Source of the DNA: Marchantia polymorpha subsp. ruderalis
Lineage: Eukaryota > Streptophyta > Marchantiopsida > Marchantiales > Marchantiaceae
Direction: 5' to 3'
Assembly (NCBI GenBank): GCA_037833965.1
Contig: AP031354.1
Location: 6,488,001 to 6,552,000 of the forward strand
Length of the DNA stretch: 64,000 nucleotides
Shown piece by piece: positions 1 to 12,531 of the stretch (position 1 is its first letter; every line of letters begins with the position of its first letter). Position numbers and translations under genes: made by a program. A model generated the notes under the pieces. The model saw only the letters and a program-made list of their open reading frames with translations. It was not told where the DNA came from and ran no database searches.

Positions 1-747
1 GCTACATCTCCCCAATAGCTCCACCTCAATTTTGAATCTTTCCTTAGCGACCTCCGCCCTATCCTTCGCATCTTGAGTAGTCACGGCCATGTAGTACTCT
101 GATTCTCTAAAGAAAAAATCTCGCCTAATGACATATTTCAAAGCTTCATCTTCTTTGTACCAAAGCTTCCAACCTTTCACGCCCGTGGGATAACCAACAA
201 ACATGCACTTCTTTGCTCTCGGATCTAGCTTGTCCTCTCTTTGGTGCATGTACGCCACACAACCAAATACCATTAAGTTGTTGAACTTCGTTGGAGAATC
301 ATTCCACACTTCTTCCAGTGTCTTGCAATTCAACGCCACCGATGGACATCGATTTATCAAGTAAGTCGCCGTGTTAATGGCTTCTCTCCAATACCGTTTC
401 GGCAAACCGGCCTCGAATAACATGCATCTCATCCTCTCAGGTAGTGTTTGATTCATCCGCTCCGCAAGTCTATTTTGTTGCGGGGTTCCCCGGACAATCT
501 TGTGCCTAACCATCCCTTCTTTCTTGATGAACCGGTTGAACTCATCACTCAAATACTCCAAATCATTGTCCGTTCGAAGCTTCTTGATGTTTCTCACGGT
601 TTGTACTTCTACCATCTTCTTCCATTCTTTGAACTTTCCAAAAGCTTCATCTTTATGCTTCAAGATGTAGATCAAAACCTTTTGAGAACAATCATTGATG
701 AACGCGATGAAATACCGGCCTCCACCTAGAGTCGACGTCCTCGAATC
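1..747 (-). pseudogene. Ty1/copia integrase core, runs off left edge
   Basis: Read on the minus strand, this stretch is open without a stop from about 747 to the window edge and encodes a copia-type integrase. Visible motifs are LGGGRYFIAFIND near the start, the second catalytic Asp in LRTDNDLEYLSDEF, and the catalytic Glu in TPQQNRLAERMNQTL. These are followed by the C-terminal part VFGCVAYMHQREDKLDPRAKKCMFVGY and a region leading towards reverse transcriptase. The first catalytic Asp and the zinc-binding domain are absent, because the frame joins directly to a gag start at about 740-750 with a shift of one base. The element is therefore internally deleted, and reverse transcriptase would lie left of the window. 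Confidence 0.85.
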
Positions 748-977
748 ACCTCCCGCAAGACCTTATCACCGAGACTAAGAATCAAGATATTGAAAGCCCT
801 CTCCAACACCTCCTCCTTCTTTGTCACGTCCCACGTCACTAGAAGCTTATCAGATCCGTCAAGAGCCTTCCTGAGACCCATGTTCCCTAGATGAGCCAAC
901 ATCTTCACTTTCCATAACTCAAAGTCATTTGAGCCATCAAACTTCTCAATATCCACTTTTGAGGTCGATGTCATCAC
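726..977 (-). pseudogene. Ty1/copia gag N-terminus
   Basis: This minus-strand ORF has the typical start of a copia gag (UBN2-like) protein, with VDIEKFDGSNDFELWKVKM and a following LGNMGLRKALDG segment. It ends after about 83 codons, where gag is fused out of frame to integrase sequence. That places it directly downstream of the LTR and primer-binding site at 1061-1462. Protease, the zinc knuckle and the integrase zinc domain are missing, so the copy is a deletion derivative and unlikely to move by itself. Confidence 0.85.
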
Positions 978-1060
978 AAATCAAGCCCAAGCCTCGAGGA
1001 AGCAATTTATCAAACACTTGGTGTGCACACAAAACCACAACACAAAACCCAACCTAACCT

Positions 1061-1075
1061 TGCTCTGATAACAAT
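1061..1075 (-). promoter_or_regulatory. Primer-binding site of the copia element
   Basis: The minus strand reads TTATCAGAGCA next to the LTR edge. This resembles the plant initiator-tRNA-Met binding site (TGGTATCAGAGC) used by copia elements. Confidence 0.65.
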
Positions 1076-1076
1076 T

Positions 1077-1462
1077 TGTATGATCGGTTCGGGGCCGCAT
1101 ACCTGCGGAATCCGGAATATACTAGCACCAACACTATATATATATATGCCTCTGTGTCTCCAATCCAAACAATATGATCGATGGAAAAATAAAAGAACAA
1201 GACAACAAGATTTACCCAAGTTCGGACCAAAATGTACTACTTACTACTTGGAGAGTGGTTCCACTAACAAGTAATAATCTGAGATTATAAAGATTACAAG
1301 CCCCCACAACTTTCTCTTTTCTCTCAAGGATTTTTCTCTCGGCATACTAAACAACAACACTTTTGCTTTATATACACGATACAAAAGAAATAAAACAAAT
1401 AGAAGTCGGATCCACAAACTTAAAGCCACGTTCACATAAAGGATGAATGAGGATGTCTTACA
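1077..1462 (-). repeat. 5' LTR of the left copia element
   Basis: The segment begins TGTATGATC and ends TCTTACA on the plus strand, so it has TG...CA ends. It lies directly outside the primer-binding site and gag start. About 386 bp. The inner edge is fixed by the primer-binding site. The outer edge at 1462 is the best CA-ended match and cannot be checked, because the other LTR is outside the window. Confidence 0.55.
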
Positions 1463-2960
1463 CTTGAAGAAGAATAGAATGTCATATTCTCAATTTAAGG
1501 ATAGATCTTCTTTGCATGGAACTTACTAGAACACAAATACTAAATGATCTGATGAAAGAGTTAGATAATATGGATTAGAATTAACGTATAATTTAGTAGA
1601 TTATGCCATTGGTTTGATAAATCCAATGAGAGATTATTCTTGTATGCTCCATTTAAAAACACTAGTTACATATGATAATGTTTCCAGGAAGAGAGTCGTT
1701 GCTTCAAAAGTGAGAGAAAATCTTTGTTTTACATGTTTCTAGGGTTCGATATGTTGTATGTTGAATGTTGTTTAGTTCTGAAAAAATACAACATTATTTC
1801 AAGAAAACTCGTTAGAAATGATATTGGCCCCTTTAGAGAAAAAACCTAAGATGGCAGAGTATGAAGATGTGTTTTGTGTCATTAATATCACTTTCAAGAC
1901 AATGAATTCCTTGGACAATCGCCAGACATTTCATGTTTCAAGTGAGCAAATTCAAATCATCTACAATCATGTGACATGAGTGTAAATGAATTCCCTCTTT
2001 TGAGAAAAGCATTGCATTGCTCTAGAAGTTTTTTCAAGAGAACTGAGGAAGAAAGTTCAAACAAAGCATATAAAATAATAGACAAATAAGTCTACAATTA
2101 TTACATCTAAAACAATAGATGTACAATTATAAAATAATTGCTTAGTGTGATTTTTTTGCCTTGAAAATCAGTGAATCATAATTCATATGTCATTTTTTCT
2201 CCACAGCTTAGTCAAAATCAGACTTCCAAACAAAATCATACAATGTGGGAGTGATACTCTCTTCTGACCTTATCACCCTCTTTCTAGACTCAGACACACA
2301 CATATTCAAGTTTAGAACATCATGATAGACAGATTAGCAAGCCTCAAAAACATAAGGGGAGACATTCCTTCACAATTAGGTAAATATCAATACTGATTGT
2401 CGCATAAAATTCTATCTTCAAGAGAAAGTTCTGGACATTATACTTGCAAATTTTCTTGATCTCCAATCTTATTTCACCTCATATTTTAGTTCAACTATGG
2501 CAGTGATGAGTACTAACCAACTCAACTTACATTGTATAATGCTTCTTTCTTGCATGCTTCATCCTGAACATGCAGCATTGTGAATAATTCTTCTACCACA
2601 AACTTACCTCTCTTACTTTAAAACCTCAATAATCCAACTATTGATGATTTCACAAAAATACCTCACCATCCTTTCTCTCCACATTGCCGTCTAGTAAAAA
2701 AAAAGGCTTTTGTAGGATTTTGATTTTTTAAATACCTTCTTTTTCTCTTGATGAGACCCAATAGTCATTCTTCTTTGTGCAGTTGCCATCATTCCTGTGG
2801 TAGATCTCACTATTGTTTCAACAATCTAGCTGTGATTCTCACAATTATTCCAATTTGGTTTCAGCCTTTTAAATGTTTCTAGGTTTAACTGATTTATTGT
2901 TGTGCAAAAAAAATTATTTTCTAAATCCGTTAAACTACATCTAGCTTCTCTACTTTGGTC
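1463..2960. other. No gene recognised
   Basis: A+T-rich sequence with frequent stops in all frames and short homopolymer runs. No protein motif, RNA gene or clear repeat boundary was found. It is probably old repeat sequence. Confidence 0.5.
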
Positions 2961-3788
2961 TGCAACCTCCGGGCTCACTCTCACTCAGGTTTTCCTCTGA
3001 TGGCTTTGCGGTAGCGCATCATGGTTCTAGAAGACTAGGATTCATCCTCACACTCATGTCCCAAACAACTTCTTTCACAAACTCTCCATGTATCACTGCA
3101 ATTCACACACAACTCTCCTCACATCACTCTCGTCACATAAACGCAAACACACGTCGATACTCCAAGATACTCAATAACTTCACTCTTTCATTCCTGAAAC
3201 AAGTCGTTACACATGACTCTTCAAACTTGCTTGAGAGGTGCTACTCTACCTCTCTATTTATACTACATGAGAAGTTACCATAGTAACATGTGGTAATTTC
3301 TCCTAACTTACTTTTACCTAGGTAAGTTTGACTAACACTCTCTATGTGACAACATGCTATTGGCCTAGCTAAACCTTTTAGAAGTTTCCGGAATCCAAGA
3401 TTGAGGTGGCGACATGCCATTGGAAGCTTTTAAACTTCTACAAGCTTCTTAGCCACTAAGTCAACACTAGACTTAGTCTAGCCAATCATCTTTCGTACAT
3501 TTTAGTCTAACCAATCAAATCCAAACTTTAAGTCAAATATCTAATCCCTTGGAATCTAGAACTTTTGTATAAGACAAAATAGAAGTGCTCACTCCATTCT
3601 TCTAGAACTCCGCTAATCATTCCGCCAACTAAAGACATTGTAGCTAAACTTAGTTATGACTAGATAAATTTAGTTATAACTAATTAGTTTATCATAACTA
3701 GCTAGATTTAGCTATGCCTTGGCTAATCGTACTTAATCACTTGATCACTTCTAGGACTTAATACATATGTGCAACACCCGGTATTACA
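2961..3788 (-). repeat. Solo LTR of the second gypsy family
   Basis: The segment starts TGCAACCTCCGG and ends GGTATTACA. It matches the LTR at 43601-44400 along its whole length, including the central run about double-stranded hairpin-free leader sequence and the terminal CACCCGG block. It is flanked by GGTC on both sides (2957-2960 and 3789-3792), a short target duplication, and has no internal region, so it is a solo LTR left by LTR-LTR recombination. The orientation follows the gypsy element whose minus-strand pol ends at 44424. A minus-strand TATA-like box lies at about 3258-3270. Confidence 0.85.
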
Positions 3789-5180
3789 GGTCAAAAAAAA
3801 TCCAACCTTATTTAGTTTCAGTTTAATTTTTTAATCAAATTTATACTACTTTAGATATTCCAACATGCATTAAAATGATACAAATGATCACAAGTAGCTA
3901 TGAATGATACTCTGTACTTGTATATTTGTAATTTTGTTTCATTTATTTCAAATCATATATATTTTCTTGCGTTGATTTTTATGGAACTATAATAATAATA
4001 TATATGAGAAAAAATATGAGTTTTTGAAAATAATATAAAAAATATAGAAGTTTTAAAATTCTAAAATTCTAAAATACAATTCTGGATTAAAAAAAACTTT
4101 AAAAAATTAAACAACCAATTTGATCATTTTATGAGATACTAATGGCAATAAAATGTATAGAAAGTAATTAGTTAAATTTTTGGCTTTATGATATCAATAT
4201 TATATATATAACACATGTATTGCAGCTAGTAATACATATAATATTTCTATAATAAATTAAAAATTCTTTTGAATAATGAGTTTAAACAAAAAAGTTTGAT
4301 GGAGCCAGGATTAATTTTAAGCAAAAAAAAAATTAACAATAAAATAAATATTTTACATTATTATGAGTACATTTTGTACTCATTTGAACCTTCTATAGCA
4401 TTTTTGTCAGATTGATGACGAGATTTGCAATATGACTAATCTTGCTCTTGTCATAAATAAAACCAGCAAATAAAAAAAAATTAATATTTTATAATGAATC
4501 ATCATATAGATGTTTTATTTTGATCATGTCTTTGGTGCAAAATTATAAAATGTCAAATTACTGTTTACTTACTTAAGTGCTGATTAGTTTTTACATGTTG
4601 AAAAAATTATATTTACAACTATGTTTCTAATTTTAATTAGCAATAATCACATAAATTTCATATTCACATTTGCAGAAGATCATAAGTTAATCAATAATAA
4701 AGGCTGAAAGTGTAACAATAACAAAAGCAACATAGAAATCAATTAGATTAGACAACAACTTGATAAAAATAAAATAAAGCATGGCATATAGATTATTAGA
4801 ATGTTTTACATCTGGCTATAAATTATATGACAGATAGTAGATTGAAAACTATTGACATCATATATCTACACAAATTGTTTTTCATAAAATGCTTCAACTA
4901 GTAATGATTAATGATTATTTTATTCTATTGATGTCTAAATAAAGTAATTATCTTACAAAAAAATTAGAATATTCTGTCAAATTGAAAGTTTTGCAAATAT
5001 GTTGGATTAATCATTTTTTATGAATTGATTTTATATTTTCATTTTTGAATAAAATTATTTTTCATTATATTTTAGTTTTTTAAAAATAATATTTTAGTCA
5101 AATTTGATTCAATTGAAACCATCTAAATTATATTTTTTTTATTTTTTTGAAATATAGTTATGTAATCAATAGAAATATCA
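3789..5180. other. A+T-rich region, no gene recognised
   Basis: Very A+T-rich, with dense stops. It resembles the decayed tracts at 16.3-17.2, 32.3-33.6 and 50-51.4 kb. No motif could be read. Confidence 0.5.
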
Positions 5181-7030
5181 AATTTTGAAACATAAATCAA
5201 ATGGAAGTTAGTAGACTAGAGGTATGTGCATCCAACATCGGTCGTCTCAGTGAGATCATTTTTCTTCCTTCTTGTAGAAGACGACGTAGAAAACTACGAA
5301 CTGACACCACCATTATTACTGACGTCGTAAAGACTCTGGTTGGTAAAGGTGATGAAGTGCTTGATCGGTGACCTAACCAGATCAACCCACTGTTGCACCA
5401 CAAAAGGCACCAATATGCCGCACCCAATGCCCATACTTCGTGTCTTGTACCGCATGTGTATGTTTTCCTTCACTTGTCCTGTGCGCCGGTGTGAAGGAAA
5501 TCCTAATCCGAATATTGTAAGAAGTTGATTCAGATTTTGATTAATTAAAATTGATTTAACAATGATTGAGTGAAATAATCAACCATTTTAACAATAAATT
5601 AGCTGAAATAACATTTTTTATAGGATAAAAATTTATAATAAATGATTTTATGTTTGAATGCTAAATTTTTTTAAATGAATTAGACACTTACAGGGCAAAT
5701 CAAGATTACATTTTAATCAACTTCTTGACCTTTTCAAGAGGTTGCAAATCCTTGAATGCAATATTTTGTTCAAGATGCTTGCACTCATAAATTTTTTCAT
5801 GTGCATATTTCCGGACATCTTGTCGACACCACAACACTAAAAGACCACGACAATATACGATCTTCCAATTCTAGATGCTTTCACCATTGTCCACTTTTCT
5901 GATGCTTTCATTTCTACCCTATTGTGCCTCATTTTTTCTCCTTGACAGCATCACACTAATATTAGATACCTTCCGCTCCTTGTTTCTGCAACAAAAATGC
6001 CATACACAACACTTTCTACTTTCCTCATTAGAATATCAGACTTCTTGCAGGATCTCCTTGTCAAATTTCTACATTTCCTTGTTGTAGCAGGGCAAAACAG
6101 ACGTTCACGTCACTTTCATGAAGAACAGGCGCCAAAACATCTTATGTACTCCACATCTTTTTGAGACATTACACGCAGTAAAGTTTTTTCAAAATTTCAC
6201 TTCTACACCACACAATCCGTTCTCTCTTAGTTCATATTAGTGTTTTTTTTATCAACACTTTCTTCAATAGTCTTCATTTTGTGATTAGGATCTGCAGTTG
6301 CAATAGCTTCTCTTCATGTATTCACAGTAATGGCTTTGGTAGCGTCCACAACGATTGCGGTTGCAACCTTTACATCTTTTTCAATGATAGTCTCATCCTT
6401 AGGTGGAGTTGCAAGTGACAATGTTAGCATTAGCTAGACAAGTTCAGTTGTTATGTCTCTAGCAACTTTGATCGCTTTTATTGGCACAAATGATTGCTTT
6501 TGTCTTCATTGCCCTTGGAGCTATGCTTATTATCCTTTCCACATTCATCTTGCCGATCATGACAAATTGTGGTGGCTCATTATACTCATTGACTTCTTGT
6601 GATGGCGCAACCTTCTTTGAACCTCCTTCTTTATACTTTTTGGCTCCTATCTAGGCTCCAAAGTACTTTCAAGATTATTGTTATCTCTATCCACCAAAAA
6701 CCTTCAACAGAGGAGTTCTTCATCTCAAACACCACCTATCGGAGATGTTTCAACACCTTTATCATCATTCTTTCCTCTCCTTCTAACATCTCCTCGATCA
6801 CAAATGTCACTCCTGTGTTCTAAATGTTATGCCTTATCATTTTCCTTTCAATCTTTTTTTCTCGATGTATGAGTATGTCCAAACCACTCCTCTAATTAAT
6901 ACTTTTTGCTTTAAATTTCTTTTGTCTTTGCATCATTTTTTATCTTCACCTAACTCTACATACTCATCAATGTCATAAGTATGTTTAGTTTGATCAAAAG
7001 CTTCAACAATAGTACTATAATCTTTCTCCT
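5181..7030. repeat. Unclassified degenerate repeat (family R1), left part
   Basis: The last 150 bp (about 6880-7030) aligns with 30770-30895, and the sequence resumes after the inserted element at 15051. The inserted element thus interrupts one copy of a repeat whose other copy lies at about 30.7-32.3 kb. The minus strand of about 5700-6900 gives Lys-rich partial frames broken by stops, which suggests an old coding repeat that I cannot name. A slightly more G+C-rich patch at 5200-5530 also holds no recognisable gene. Confidence 0.4.
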
Positions 7031-7139
7031 TGTGATAGGTCAGTTTTTTTGTTTTTTCAAAAATAGAATAGTAGGTTGGGAAATTGAGGTTGGTTTTAAC
7101 CTTTTAGAGTAGAAGTAATTACATTAGAACGGAATAGTT

Positions 7140-7868
7140 GTGTTACGGCGGAGAGGAGGTAGTAGTAGCAATCCGGAGGGACCCTCAGACGCTGCAATGG
7201 CCTTCAGGAGGGCAATGAGGTCCGAACTTGGAGGGACAGATCGGAAAGAAGAAAGACTTACCTTCCCTCAGTACCTAGACAGGTATTCAGGAGAGGGTAC
7301 TCATCAGGCATACATGAGGACTTCGGACCTTCACGGCTACAGGAACGGTGAAGGGCACCCGAGGATGTAAAAGATAGTGCCGCACGGGAAACAATTTGAA
7401 TGGCAGCACCTTCAATTCACACGCATGGGAAACCGTTGAGACGACGGGGTGTACCCAAGGAGCCGAGTGCTCGGCGCTCGCATTTCACGAACACATTGAG
7501 AAATCAACGCGGGATAGAGGCGCGGAGACGAGAAGAACAAGAACCAGCGATGGCGCGACCTATCAAATTGCATGCTCTACAAGTGCCCGAGAAAGGACTA
7601 CGAGCTTATCGCCGCGATTTGATCATCGTGAAGATGGATTTCTTGTTGTGGAGTTGGAATTGGACGAGCGACGCGATCATTCAAGAGTGGGACAACAATG
7701 GATTGCCAAAGCCACCGGGCTATCGAGGCCATCCCGATACTTGGCAAATCTGGGCTTGGAAGAAGGTCTTGGGTCGGTGCGCGGGTGACGATGACAATCT
7801 TACATTTGATAGTGAGAGTGTGCAAGTAACGAAAGACGAGGAACGAGCTTATGTCGACCTATTCAAGC
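7140..7868 (+). pseudogene. GLE gene copy 1, 5' part (N-terminal domain)
   Basis: The frame containing 7400-7868 encodes the first half of the conserved GLE domain: LQVPEKGLRAYRRDLI, then DFLLWSWNW, then VLGRCAGDDDNLTFDSESVQV. It aligns residue by residue with copy 2 at 38630-38930 (LPQNGLRAFEERLI, NFLLWGWNY, ALGRCAGMPGHLLFDSESIKV). Coding stops where the hAT begins, after VDLFK, and resumes in the same frame at 12532 once the hAT and its duplicated target are subtracted. A preceding open stretch at 7140-7370 may be leader or N-terminus. No known function; not recognised beyond the family. Confidence 0.7.
7861..7868. repeat. Left 8-bp target duplication of the hAT
   Basis: ATTCAAGC here and GTTCAAGC at 12524-12531 match at seven of eight bases. 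An 8-bp duplication is the hAT hallmark. Confidence 0.85.
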
Positions 7869-8570
7869 CAGAGATTGGAAATAATATATTTATCAAACAA
7901 TATATTATATTGTATTCAATATATTGTATTGGTCATGACTCCAATAACAATATATTGTATTGTTGCTCAATACAATATCAATACTATTGTTTGATTGGAG
8001 ATTTGCCTGATTTGACCGTTCATTCAAAGGAAAAATTTGTTTGATTGGACCGTTGCTTGGTGGAAGAAAGGTGAGGTGGCTTTTGCTTGGGGAGCGCTCA
8101 CTTGTTCTGAGATTAACCAGGAGTAGGCGAACACGTTTTGCTGGAGAGGTTTGCGAGGGGATATGAACGAACTTTGGTTCTTCTACTTCTTCATCTTTTT
8201 CTTCTTCTTTGACGATCTTGGGAATGCGAAGCTTACTACGTGCGGGGGCAAACAGGCTTCCTCACCGAACGCTGATTTTGCACTTCTAGCGTTCTCATCC
8301 GGATGTTTTGGTTGGTCATAGGTTCGATGGGTTCTTCTTGTCAATGCTGGCAACCAGCGTGTATCCTTCTACCAGTTGCTTGGTACATTGGGTAGTTTTT
8401 GATAGCGGTCGATCACGCAATTGTCCAATCCTTGAAGCTTTTAGATCTTATCAAAGAGGCTCCTGTAGTTTTAGAAATAGAAGAGGCCAAACGTTGACAC
8501 GTCGAACTCGTCGGGGCATTGTGCTATGTAACATTGCGGTGCTGTAGCTCATCACAATTGAACTGCACGA

Positions 8571-10000
8571 ATGGCGTCTTCTTATGACCTCTTTGCTACA
8601 AGTCTTGTAGACTGGCAGTTTGTTTCTGGAGTTGAATGTCGAAATATTGGTCCGGTAGAAATTGTAGGAAATAATAGTCTGGGAGTTTGCCTTTTGTAAG
8701 TTCGTGTTGTGAAATCAGCGTGAACCTTAACCAAGTTTCATGCAGTATTGTGGTATTAGTGAATTGGCAGCGATATAATAAGTGTACATATCCACTCCAC
8801 ATATGGATTGTGGTACGTGTGTTTTCCCTCTTCAGTTCGATTATTCCTTTGCTCTGCAATGTATGTCAAGAATTTCTCCGTTTATTCTAACATAAAAAAA
8901 ATCCTCGGGGCCAAAAATTTTGCCGTGGCAGAGACATACTGCTTCACAGTTCTTCTCTCTTTTGCTTTCTACTCATAAGAGAGACGCTCTGAACAACTAA
9001 AACACTTACTGCAATCTACTGTCAACAAGTAGATTATGCAACCATTTTCCTTTTTTGTGTATTTATGTTCATCTACAATAAAGAGTTCATGGACAATGGA
9101 CGTTGATATAAGCAGTCTTTTCATGCTTTTACGTACAAGACGAATAGACTTAAGTTCCTTTCATGAGTACTGAGAAGTCTGTTTTGCCCCACCTAAAGCC
9201 TTAATTTGGGTTTTTTGGAATTAGATTAAATGAAGCAAAGGGGATCTCACGCAACTTCCATGCCTTTTTGGTATCATATATTACGGAAGTCACTCCTTTC
9301 TAAACTTTGTCTTATTATATCGTATTGACAGGGACGCTAGTAGGGAAGAGAGGGATTCACGTTCTAAAGGGCGAGTAGCAGTCATCTCATTCCTATGGGC
9401 TTGGACGGTGATTGGAAGCCTCTGGTTTACAGACGCCAAAACTTGCGTTAGAAATCACAAATCATACTTGTACTGTGTAGTTTGATTTTAGCTACAGGGA
9501 ATAATACTGGATGGTGGTACATGCGGTGAGGTTTCATGCTGTTGCATATATCTTCAGATCTTTTTTGTGTTGCATTTATCCAGAGCCATCTTGTCGATCT
9601 CATGATAGAAGATATATGCTCTGTTTATGCGAACTTCAGCCGTTTGTGGTTTATTTTCCGGTTTGCAAAGAAGAAGGTGATGGTGCAAGTACTTACTCTG
9701 CTGAATCTTGTGATTCCGAACATGCGTCTGCAGTTGCCAGAAGAAGGTCAAAAGTGGGAATTTTTGATATGGCTGGTCTTCAGTTACTATGGATTGATTT
9801 GCGTGGCCTGCATCTCCGTTGGCAAGGTATGTGTACATGCGTTCTTCCCCTTCTCATAAACTGGGGACGCTGTGTGCACTTTGACATTTTTTTTTCCTGT
9901 TGTGTTTATTGTTCTTTCCGGTTATAACACATGGATGAGCGTTCACCTTGTTTGAGCTGGCAGTGGCTATTGAGGCGGCAAGCACATTTGCAATTAGTTT
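8571..10000 (+). pseudogene. Spliced passenger gene inside the hAT (unknown product)
   Basis: An ATG at 8571 opens a frame (MASSYDLFATSLVDWQFVSG) to a consensus donor GTAAGT at 8696. A TTCAG acceptor at 9557 then continues in phase to a GTATGT donor at 9827, and a GGCAG acceptor at 9963 again continues in phase (VAIEAASTFAI). The middle exon encodes a Cys-rich start and an end reading KVGIFDMAGLQLLWIDLRGL. Three in-phase exons with good splice signals are unlikely by chance, so this looks like a captured host gene fragment or an accessory hAT gene. It lies upstream of the transposase on the same strand. I do not recognise the protein, and its 3' end is unclear. Confidence 0.45.
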
Positions 10001-10604
10001 CACATGGTTCTGCTCTAGTTTCTGAATTTCATGTGATTGCTTGTGTGAAATTTAACACGCTCATAGCCACCATCTGCGTATTACGTCAATGTATGGTTGC
10101 CATGTGCCCTTTACAGCACCTATGTTGTATAATATCTCCCAAGCTTGTACTGCTGCAAGTATCAAACTTGAGCCGATGAAGGCCTGAATCTTTGTAAGCG
10201 GAAGTGTACAAACCAATATTTTTCACATATCTTGTCTTAGGATGTATGTCTTCAACTGTTTCGTTTCTGGTAGCTATTGAGAACCAATACTAGATCAAAG
10301 AGTCGGGAGCTGTAAGAGTTGGGGATGTTTTTGCTGAGTGAAGAAGCACTTAGTGTTGATAGGGCATGTCGGAACAAATGGAACGTCAAAGGTGCTCTGT
10401 ATTTCAGAGGTTTTTTTGTTTACAGTCCCAGGTCCGTTCCAAATAATTCACTTTTCGTAAGATACAAAACCAGGAGTTTTACATCAACTTACTACACGAG
10501 ATCATACATTCAAGAAAATTGTCTCGGGCAATGTAAACTTACATCTCGTCGTTGTGCAGGTCTTGTTTGAGCTAATTAGGGTACCTAATTGGGCTTTTCT
10601 CTAG

Positions 10605-12300
10605 ATGGCCTCTGGTCAAGAGAACAATATTGGCCAAGGAGGACAGTATATACAACAAGGAGCTATAGGGGTTGCTGCCGGAGAAGTGGTGAGGAGATTC
10701 TGAGAATAAGACGCATACCAATCATGAGCAGCAAGATCAGTCGACCCACCGTTCCCCCGTCGTCCAAAGCAATATGTCGACTCTTCTACGGCAAGGTTAC
10801 TTCTTCTGAGAACATCTGGAAGTGAAAATGTGGAGTAGAACGGAAATGTGATGTGATTAAAATGGGTATAATAATCTTATGACCCATGTAAAGAACAAGC
10901 ATCCAGATTATCTCGAGATCTACGCGGCGCATTCTCTGGAATCATCCTCAAGCAGATCACATTTTTCCAACGATGGAGTTGAGCAGACCACGCTCGAATA
11001 TATGATTGATTCGAAGTCGCGCGATATATATAAATGACTGGATTGAATAGTCATGGATGAGCACGAGCTAAGTTTCTGCAAAAAAGATCGTACTAGAGAG
11101 AACACTGACCTGCCGAAGATCGACTCCTGAAATCTCAAGAAGTATATGTTTATGCTGGTGGATGCTGTTGAAAAAAAGATCACAACATTAGCTTTAGCAG
11201 CGTCACGCTATGCCTTGATCTTTGATGGCTGGACGGAAGATTCCACTCATTGTGTTAGTTTATTCATCACTCTTCCTACTCAAGGCACGGCATCATCCTC
11301 TTTTGACATCCATCTGTTGCCATTTGCGCCATTGCTGGACGAAACTACATTCACTGCAGCCAATCATCGGGATTTTATTCAAGCAACACTAGATTGGTAT
11401 CAACTGCCTGTTTGTAATCTCATTTGTTTGATTGGTGACAACTGCAATACGAATTGTGCAACCTACTCGGATTTCCACTGTTGGGCTGTCGCAGCCATCG
11501 TCTTAACTTGGCAGTTGAAGCTTACATTGATCGATATCTAGAAAGCGAGGTTGATTTGATGAGCAATCTGATGTCCAAGCTTTCAACGTTGAAAGAGGTG
11601 GGTAGATTGCGCATGATTAGCTCATTGCGTCCAGTTAAATGCAATAAGACTCGTTGCCTCACAGTGATCAAAATGCTTAATTGCTACGGAAGGCTGCGAC
11701 CTCACATTGACGACACCAATCCCGATGTAGCGGAACTCCTTTCAACTGCTAGCCAACAAAACGTCATTCGCCACCATACTGGTGCATAATCTGATTTCAA
11801 ATCAGTGACCGAATCGTTGCAAAGAGAGAATGTCACTATTTGGGAATCTCAAACTTTATTCCAATCTCTCATTCATAGTTTTCCAAATTTTCATTTCGAT
11901 TCATATCTTTCCACTGATGCGTCCATCGTTCACAATTCCACATTTGAAGATGTCATCATAAAGATTCAATAGGCAAGGGAGTGCGAAATGCTAGATAAAG
12001 AAAAGGAGGTTGTTCTATGCCTGAAGATGCCAAATACCGATGCGCTGGAAGAATATGATGATACTAGACTTTCTTTTGCAGAACGCGCACTCAAGCGACA
12101 GCGTATGAAGCAATCCAACTGATCTGCCTACATTGATACCAGATTTCTACTGCCTACATCAAACCATGTCGAACGGCTTTTCTCTATGAGCAAGCGAATC
12201 TTTTCGGACAAACGCCGATGACTGCTAGGCCGTACTCTAGATGCGTTACTGTTCCTCAAACAGAACCGCAACCTTTGAAACATGGCCTTGGTCTCAATAG
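10605..12300 (+). pseudogene. hAT transposase, frameshifted
   Basis: ATG at 10605 is followed, across frameshifts and stops, by a BED-type zinc finger (Trp-Lys-Cys at about 10815-10850, then GYNNLMTHVKNKHPDY) and by the catalytic-core start YALIFDGWTEDSTHCVSLF at about 11206-11265. Next come LIGDNCNTN at about 11425 and a CRSHRLNLAV helix segment at about 11480. The C-terminal dimerisation region is at 12127-12290, with YIDTRFLLPTSNHVERLFS and LDALLFLKQNRNL. Stops at about 11036, 11045, 11128 and 11971, plus several frame changes, show that it is inactive. Confidence 0.85.
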
Positions 12301-12531
12301 TGATTAATATCGATTGTGAAGAAGATGACCCGAGCCACGCAGAAAGCAAAGCAGATGAGATGATCTCAATATGTCTAATTTTTTATATTAGATTTTGCTA
12401 TATATTGTATTGTGTGATTGACAATACCAATATATTGTATTGTGTTGAAACGCAATACAAATATATTTTATTGTACTTTTGGAAAAGCCAATATAATATC
12501 AGATAATATTATGCAAAACTCTGGTTCAAGC

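Larger units (their letters stand above)
7869..12523 (+). mobile_element. hAT transposon inside GLE copy 1
   Basis: Terminal inverted repeats begin CAGAG on the left and end CTCTG on the right; the first bases plus an ATAATAT stretch agree in both. An 8-bp target duplication flanks it. Subterminal zones at 7890-7990 and 12395-12510 carry many copies of an ATATTGTATTG-type word in both orientations, as expected for transposase binding arrays. The element is 4,655 bp, with a broken transposase on the plus strand at 10605-12300 and a separate spliced open frame at 8571-10000. Excision in silico restores the alignment of the host GLE gene, which confirms the boundaries. Confidence 0.9.
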
